Source: Erigeron canadensis (taxonomy: Eukaryota; Streptophyta; Magnoliopsida; Asterales; Asteraceae). From it: a stretch of 64,000 bases of DNA. The position numbers were made by a program, and so were the translations under genes. The notes under the pieces were generated by a model. That model was not told the origin of the DNA, did no database searches, and saw only the letters and a program-made list of their open reading frames with translations. The first letter of the stretch is position 1. The number at the start of each line of letters is the position of its first letter. Of this stretch, positions 58,344-64,000 are shown one piece after another. The stretch spans positions 5,580,001 to 5,644,000 of the forward strand of contig NC_057765.1 of assembly GCF_010389155.1 (NCBI RefSeq), given 5' to 3'.

Positions 58344-58738
58344 AATTTGAACGAAAATAAATTTTCACAAACAACTACAATAATAATGTATTCTTTAGAT
58401 ACTCAAACAAAGAAAATTTTCTTTAACCTTTCTTCATACATCCTACTAATATTCAAAAGTGACGGGATGCGGTGGTGTGGCGATGGTGACAACGAGTGGT
58501 GACGGGATAGGTAGTAGTGGCGACGACGGTGGTGGCGGTAGCGTGGTAGGTATTAATGTTAAAGTGTTTGATGTAAAATGAAGTGGTATAGTTATTTTCA
58601 ACGTTAAGAGATATATTTCTTTAATTTCATTAGAAACTTAGGTGAAGATGTTTAATTAGTGAACAAAAAGAATGGTATTTTGGGTTATAACTACTTAGTT
58701 GAAAAATTAAAGAAAATAAAACTTTATAATGAGGTATG

Positions 58739-58740
<2 letters not shown>

Positions 58741-58776
<36 letters not shown>

Positions 58777-58790
58777 ATATATATATATAT
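58741..58790. repeat. (AT)n microsatellite
   Basis: Interrupted AT run immediately left of the foldback element at 58792; the same kind of run continues at its right end (59682-59704). Confidence 0.9.
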
Positions 58791-58791
58791 G

Positions 58792-59681
58792 AGGAAGGGT
58801 TATTTGAGAACTCACAAATAAAAAAGAACGCGAGAACAATTCTGGACCACTCATTTTCTTATATTTTATCTCTCTTCCATTAAATTAGAAAATTCACCCA
58901 AATCATTTAAAATGTTTTATCTCACAAACCGTAAATCGTTAGACGAAACAAAAAGCATGGGTAGTCTTAAAATTTCGTCATCTTCCATTAGAGATCCAAT
59001 TCAATATAATTTTGACGACTTTTTAATTTTCGTTTTTTTTCCCATCGCGTTCATCCTACACATGTGTAAGATCATTGTTTTCACATGTAAATTAGTAAAT
59101 GAACATATGTACACAATAATGAAGGTTAAGGGTGGAGCTTGTCAATCTATGGCAGAGCCATGGTAGCCAAGGACGAAGTCCGTCAGTCCATGACGGAGGA
59201 ATAGCGGCTAAGGGCGGAGCCCGTTAGGTAGATCACCCCTCTCTGGTCACCCCCTATGACCTATCACCCTCTATGACCTATCACCCTATGACCTATCACC
59301 CTTTATGACCTATCACCCCCACTAGTTTTGGTTTATGAATATCCTTAAGGGCGAAGCCTGTTCTGAATCATAATTTTTGTTCAACCTACACATGTGTAAG
59401 TTCAACCTACACATATGTAAGTTATGTGTAACTACCAAAAAGAAAACAAAAATTAAAAAGTCGTTAAAAGTATATCGAATTGGATCTCTAATGAAAGATG
59501 ACGAAATTTTAAGACTACCCATGCCTTTTGTTTTGTCTCACGATTTATGGTTTGTGAGTTAGAATATTTTGAATGATTTGGGTAAATTTTATTATTTCAT
59601 TGAAGAGAGAAAAAAAAAAAAGAATGTTTGATCTAGAATAGTTCTTGAGTTTTTTTAGGAGATTTCAAAATAACTCACCCT
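58792..59681. mobile_element. Foldback element with about 280-bp inverted arms
   Basis: The left arm (58792-59070) and right arm (59375-59681) are inverted copies. Each has a mirrored open stretch reading MGSLKISSS, RDPI and FDDFLIFVFF or NDFLIFVFF. The ends are AGGAAGGGTTATTTGAGAAC and, on the other strand, AGGGTGAGTTATTTTGAAAT. The mirrored frames reflect the inverted repeat and are not evidence of genes. It sits in a TA microsatellite, so no target duplication can be read. The centre has a small tandem repeat (59256-59323). Confidence 0.78.
59256..59323. repeat. Tandem repeat, unit ATGACCTATCACCCTCT
   Basis: About four units of 14-18 bp in the centre of the foldback element. The same motif occurs at about 60745-60775. 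Confidence 0.8.
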
Positions 59682-59704
59682 ATATATATATATATACATA
59701 TATA

Positions 59705-60430
59705 TGTCTACGTTTTAGTAAACAATCAGAAGTTTCTTTATTGTATTTTGTATTATACATTTTTTAACATGTCTTTTTATAATTAATTAACTTCGTAAAA
59801 TAAAAAGTTATGTAATATTATTGGACACACTATACCGAGGTAAACTTTTTTAAAAAGAAATACTTATAGTTAGTGAAAATAGGGGATAAAGTATCAATTA
59901 TGTAATATATATAGTGATAACATAAAATTTTAAAAAGTTAAAGGCTCTTTATGAAAATTAGTAATAAGATGTCAATTAACTCTTCTGCCATGTCTTTTGC
60001 CTGCCAGAGTCCGTAAACAACATTGAAAAGTCAAATCACTTGTTTGCAGAAGGGGCGATTCTTGTATAGGAGAAGTTGGGGTCAGGTGTGAATAACAAAA
60101 TCGAAATATATTGATAGATATATACATTTTCACGCTGCTAGTCAAACCGATATATAGATACTGTTCAAATCGAAGATAAGGAGTTGAGTAACAACAAAAT
60201 CGAAGCCCTAAAAAAACCCACAAATCGTACTGTTCAAATCGAAGCCAAATCCAGATTGTTCAGTTGGTAATTTTAATTTCACCCTCTTTTTGTTTAAATT
60301 ATATACACTATCTACATATATATGTATCTATGTCTATATATCTATATTGAATGCAAAAATATATCTATATGTATCTATATATCTACATATATATGTGTGT
60401 CTATAGAGCTATATATATATATACACACTA
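59705..60430. other. AT-rich spacer
   Basis: No gene is recognised. Runs of TATCTATAT-type repeats lie at 60300-60420. Confidence 0.35.
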
Positions 60431-60830
60431 TATTATAAAGCAGATTCTCCCATTCTAACATTTTAAGTTTCTAACATTTATTTCTCTCTTTTATCAATTC
60501 TATATTTATCAAACACCATTTCTCTCCACTCAAATCTCAACCAAACATCTTTTTTCTCTCTTATGCTTAAATTATTTATTCCTCCGATTCATTCAAAACT
60601 TTTATCTCACACCGTACATCGATAAATTATAAAAATTATAAAAATTATATGGGTGTTCTTAAAATTTCATGCTTTTTCATTAGAGATGTCATTCGATATA
60701 TTTTCGACGAATTTTTAAATCCGATGACGGAACCGTACGCTCTATGACTTATCACACTTTATGACCTATCCACCCCACCATCTCACCGCCGCAGCGCGCG
60801 GATACTTACTCTCGTATATATGTATCCGTG
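60431..60830 (+). mobile_element. Possible Helitron or foldback half related to 58792-59681
   Basis: TTTTATCTCACACCGTACATCG, GGTGTTCTTAAAATTTC, TTAGAGATG and CTATGACCTATC follow the same order as one arm and the centre of the foldback element. The right side has a GC-rich hairpin-like CCGCCGCAGCGCGCGG followed by ATACTTACTCT, which resembles a damaged Helitron end. The class is undecided. Confidence 0.35.
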
Positions 60831-60888
60831 TCTATATTGAATGCAAAAAGGTTTAAATTTTTGTATTTCAGTTTCTTTTTTTAATGAA

Positions 60889-61060
60889 AAGGTCATGGAT
60901 AAATGATGGATTACGTCTGATAGATTATCAACGGCCTATGACGAAGGTGTGAAAGCCTTTTTAAAGTAATGATACAAATTTAGATGTTATTCCATGTCCT
61001 TGTGTAAATTGTATCAATTTTATTAACCACTCGATTGGAAGATGGAGGAGTAGATAGCTC
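60889..61060 (+). pseudogene. CACTA transposase-associated domain scrap
   Basis: ATG GAT AAA, an in-frame TGA, then WITSDRLSTAYDEGVKAFLK is followed after a frame change by LDVIPCPCVNCINFINHS. This is the order and spacing of the N-terminal domain in CACTA (En/Spm) transposase proteins, with the cysteine pairs CPC and NC. Both the TGA at about 60900 and the frame change near 60967 inactivate it. It lies about 200 bp upstream of the WRKY remnant. Confidence 0.75.
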
Positions 61061-61266
61061 TAAGAAAGCGTAAATTATTTGTCCTGATGATTGTATTATT
61101 TTTTTTTTCGTAACACATGTTTCACATGAGACCAGAACTTAAATACTGCTAGGACCACGTTCCTTTAATTAGTAATCTGATTGATTGTGTTACGGTTAAT
61201 TAATTATCCATTACTGATTGCTTTGCTTTTTCTTGAAATAACGAATGGTATAGGAATAAGCAGTAG

Positions 61267-62291
61267 AAGAAGAAAGAAGAAAAAAAGCAAAGGGAACCGC
61301 AGTTTGCCTTTATGACAAAGAGTGATATTGATCATGTTGAAGATGGATATTGATGGAGGAAATATGGACAGAAAGCCGTCAAGAATAGCCCCTATACCAG
61401 GTACATACATACACACGCATATACACAATAATTACATATCACAAATACGAGTATTAACTAGTAATATTTTACATATGAGTGTACAAATATATACATAATA
61501 TATAATATTGCTTTGATCACTAAAGTCTACTTAGTTTCTTGGATTCTGAATATCAATATAATTTGGTATTAAACTAATTTGACTGGTAAATCTTGAATAC
61601 ATATATATGTATAATTTAAAATCATGAAGCCCTATATTCACTGCAACTACTAACTTGTATTCTATCTGCAAAGTCATTGGTTTAAGTTTGTTTCAGATTC
61701 TTGATCAACTTATTTTATACAACTAACACAAATTAATTATTTAATATGAAACTCTCTTTCCCATGTTAATGTGTGATGTGAAGTTCTTTTTAATATCATT
61801 TTACCATAGATATATATCTACTACAGTATTAATCAATTAGGAATTCTTGTAAGAATTAATCAAGTAGTTTACTAATTTTGATATGAAATACAGAAGTTAC
61901 TACAGATGCACAACTCAAAAGTGCACGGTGAAAAAGTGGGTGGAAAGATCGTATCAAGATCCGTCGAGTAATCACTACATATGAAGGACAGAATAATCAT
62001 CACTTGCCTGCAATGCTGAGAGGGAATGTTGGTAGCGGAATGTTGTATCCGCCATCTATGACTATGATGGCAGCACAAAGTGCCATGATGTTGGGGGTTG
62101 CAGCCGCTTCGTCAAGCTTCCCTCATCGTGAGTTTCTAGCTCATCATCATCATGCTGGGTTCTACAATAATTCTAGTGTTGGAGCTAGTAGTGAACCGAT
62201 GATTAACTACCAGCAGCAGCAAACTCCATCATCAGTAGTAGTTCAGCAAATTCAGATGCATCATCTACTTGCTATTATCTTGATTCCCTAA
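61267..62291 (+). pseudogene. WRKY: WRKY transcription factor (group IIc type), inactivated
   Basis: WRKY proteins bind W-box DNA. Exon 61267-61400 reads EEKKQREPQFAFMTKSDIDH then VEDGY, a TGA at 61351-61353 in place of the usual Arg, WRKYGQKAVKNSPYTR and a GT donor. The intron (61401-61893) splits an Arg codon, the usual place in group II WRKY genes. Exon 61894-62291 reads SYYRCTTQKCTVKKWVERSY with both zinc-ligand cysteines. Then a frame shift near 61967 (about 2 bp lost) precedes VITTYEGQNNHHLPAMLRGN and the usual Met/Ala/His/Gln-rich C-terminus. The first zinc-ligand His of HNH is Asn, and Arg of VKKRVERS is Trp. A TAG at 61264 and the lack of an N-terminal exon in the preceding DNA complete the decay. 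Confidence 0.92.
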
Positions 62292-62410
62292 AGATTAGCT
62301 GTGTCAACTAACAGTTTAAGCAAATAGTTGATGCGTAAGTAATAAATTATCTTATCTTTAAGCATGTTATATCCGTAAGTAATACTTGCTATCATCTTTT
62401 TTTTTTTATA

Positions 62411-63270
62411 GGGCAATTGGATTGTATGATGTACAAAGTGGATTCAAGAAGAAGACTAAACTCAATTGGGTCAACTCTAAGGTAAGCACCAAATACAAAC
62501 TGATATGTTATCTTTTATTCCCTTAATAGCACCAAATACAAACTGCCTAACAGTCAAGGTCGGAGAAGTTTAGCATAATTGTCTGCTCCACCTGATATGC
62601 TACGGAGATATTTTACTTGCCAAGTTAGTTTGACTTGTTGGACACACCCAAAACTAGAGGCATGGTATTAGGATAGGCAATCTTGATTGATAATGCCAGA
62701 ATGTCACAACTCACAAGTAACAGCAGTTTGATAATATCATGCTTTGAAAAAGAGACTTAATGCACTTGGAATAATATGTTGCTTAACCTAAACCTGTACT
62801 TATAATCGGGTTAGCCTTAAGATGGTTTAGTTTTAATTCAGGTGACCCAAATAGGCATTTGAAATTTAAACGCCATCTAATCTAACTATATTATAGCAGG
62901 TCATGCCCATTATGTTTCAGTCCACTTCACGTTTGGAATTGAATGGTATTATGTTTTGACTTTTGATCTTGGGTAATGGGTTATACGGTTAGTGCCAGGA
63001 TGTACTCAGATATGAGCATTGCTTGTTTCTGTTAAGATAAGAAATGATAAAACATTCAGAAGATTCTACAATTTCTGAGTCGTGTGAACAAGCATTCTCT
63101 GATATTCTAAACTCGGACAAATTCTCTTAGCTACGTGGTTTGATTCTCGATACTTTTGGTGTAGTTGATATTATCCAAATTTTGGGAGTTAATGCTATAA
63201 GTTTGAAGATAAAAGATGGTGCTTATAAAACTGCACCAATGCTTTACCTTAAAGATGTCCAGCAGGTATT
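62411..63270 (+). pseudogene. Exon-like pieces of an unrecognised plant nuclear-type protein
   Basis: After a T-rich tract and TATAG at about 62411, a short open piece (AIGLYDVQSGFKKKTKLNWV) ends at a GTAAGC donor near 62482. A second piece at about 63060-63267 reads STISESCEQAFSDILNSDKF, a TAG at about 63128, LRGLILDTFGVVDII and KIKDGAYKTAPMLYLKDVQQ before a GTATTT donor. The last part reminds me of a conserved segment in plant PHD or bromodomain-like chromatin proteins, but I cannot name it with certainty. The stop and the poor fit between pieces suggest a gene remnant. Confidence 0.4.
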
Positions 63271-63626
63271 TCTTTTTTTCAAACTTTGACTGTCTATTTA
63301 ATTATCTGATGTATTGGTCATAGTTTCTGTGATCTATGTTGATGACATTTCATCATCTAACAAGCACTGTAGTTGATACTCAGTTCGTTATTTTGAGTGT
63401 TAAGTGCTGGTTCGCTTGCTAATTTCCCTGGTTACTTTGTTGAACTCACTAGTTTGGTATCGAATTCTTTGTTTAAAAGCTTGTTAGTTTTCGCTGGTAT
63501 GACTCATCTTAATTACATTTCAATTTTCAAAAAAAAATATACTTAACATGTCAAATAATCAGATGATTACAGTCCCTATATATGCATGCTAATCTGGAAT
63601 TTCTTTGTTAACATATATTAATGTAG

Positions 63627-63920
63627 CTAGTCTTCTCGCCCTTCTTCTTCATCATCTTGGTCTTGGACTTTATTATTTCTTTCTAGGAGGAAGATTTCTG
63701 ATGCTATAATAGAACCTATCATCACAATACCCATGAATATGAACAATCCGATAAAACTTTGAACATCAAGACTTTGTGGAAGAGCACGATTAGGTTGTGA
63801 TTTATCAAGAGCGGATAATCCAAGATACTTTCTCTTCATTTCCATCACAGTTTCACTTTCAGTGACATTGATAACTGCCTCAGAAAAGATCTGTAACAAA
63901 GGTGATCCACGAGCGAACGC
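63627..63920 (-). CDS. GLR: Glutamate receptor-like channel GLR copy C, last exon (gene runs off the window)
   Basis: The exon starts after a CAG acceptor at 63920 and ends with TAG at 63627-63629. It is open throughout: AFARGSPLLQIFSEAVINV, then KRKYLGLSALDKSQPNRALP, the last membrane helix (SFIGLFIFMGIVMIGSIIA) and an acidic tail rich in Asp/Glu. Length (97 residues) and sequence match the last exons of copies A and B on the same strand. Intron 4 begins at 63921 and continues past the end of the window, so the state of the rest of the gene is unknown. Confidence 0.88.
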   Translation of the reverse strand, partial: AFARGSPLLQIFSEAVINVTESETVMEMKRKYLGLSALDKSQPNRALPQSLDVQSFIGLFIFMGIVMIGSIIASEIFLLERNNKVQDQDDEEEGRED

Positions 63921-64000
63921 CTGAGATCCATATTTAACACATGAAGTTAGCTATAACTCAATAACCATTGTAAAAAAAGTTTTTGTTTCTAAATCCACTT

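Noticed and set aside
58912..59522. Two similar small proteins on opposite strands
   Set aside because: They are the two arms of an inverted repeat; no evidence of coding.
1..64000. tRNA, rRNA or CRISPR-like arrays
   Set aside because: tRNA-like boxes at 28.95-29.0 and 29.4 kb are SINE heads without cloverleaf arms; tandem repeats lack the regular repeat-spacer layout.

Overview
The window is nuclear DNA of a flowering plant. It is AT-rich, with GT-AG introns, plant-type gene families (diacylglycerol kinase, glutamate receptor-like channel, WRKY factor) and a dense nested transposon load. The retroelement-linked proteins and repeat motifs resemble those I know from Asteraceae, so a composite is the best guess, but this is recall and was not tested by search. 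No intact, unambiguously functional protein-coding gene was found. Almost every recognisable coding region carries stops or frame breaks.

Layout. 1-5.85 kb: 3' part of an LTR retroelement (+ strand) with a long unknown-function protein in two blocks, a polypurine tract and a 3' LTR. 5.9-7.0 kb: decayed LINE (-). 7.0-9.7 kb: second decayed copy of the same kind of retroelement protein (-). 9.7-12.6 kb: tandem repeat, LTR, polypurine tract and the RT/RNase H end of a Ty1/copia element (-). 15.06-19.54 kb: eleven exons of a diacylglycerol kinase (+), 5'-truncated as seen here, with three frame-breaking indels, followed by a duplicated exon remnant near 20.2 kb. 20.6-21.9 kb: Mutator-like foldback element with a 9-bp target duplication.

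22.25-64 kb is dominated by a tandem family of glutamate receptor-like (GLR) genes, all on the minus strand. Copy A (22.25-30.65) and copy B (41.12-44.72) have five exons; copy C shows only its last exon (63.63-63.92) and continues beyond the window. An orphan upstream block lies at 52.5-52.9 kb and an exon/intron scrap at 35.0 kb. A and B encode a signal peptide followed directly by the ligand-binding and channel parts; the large amino-terminal ligand domain is not encoded. In both, exon 1 and exon 2 are out of frame as I splice them.

Between the GLR copies sit Tourist, Stowaway and CACTA-like MITEs, tRNA-derived SINEs, Helitrons, foldback elements, an LTR-like block, a complete but dead PIF/Harbinger transposon (38.68-40.57 kb, TTA duplication) and a 4.7-kb CACTA element (45.185-49.860 kb, ATT duplication). 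At 60.9 kb there is a CACTA transposase-associated domain scrap, and at 61.27-62.29 kb a WRKY pseudogene with a stop just before WRKYGQK.

The most interesting themes are the repeated GLR architecture without an amino-terminal domain, the shared upstream block in this family, the precise three-indel decay of the kinase, and a run of nonsense codons that all fit C-to-T change in silenced DNA.
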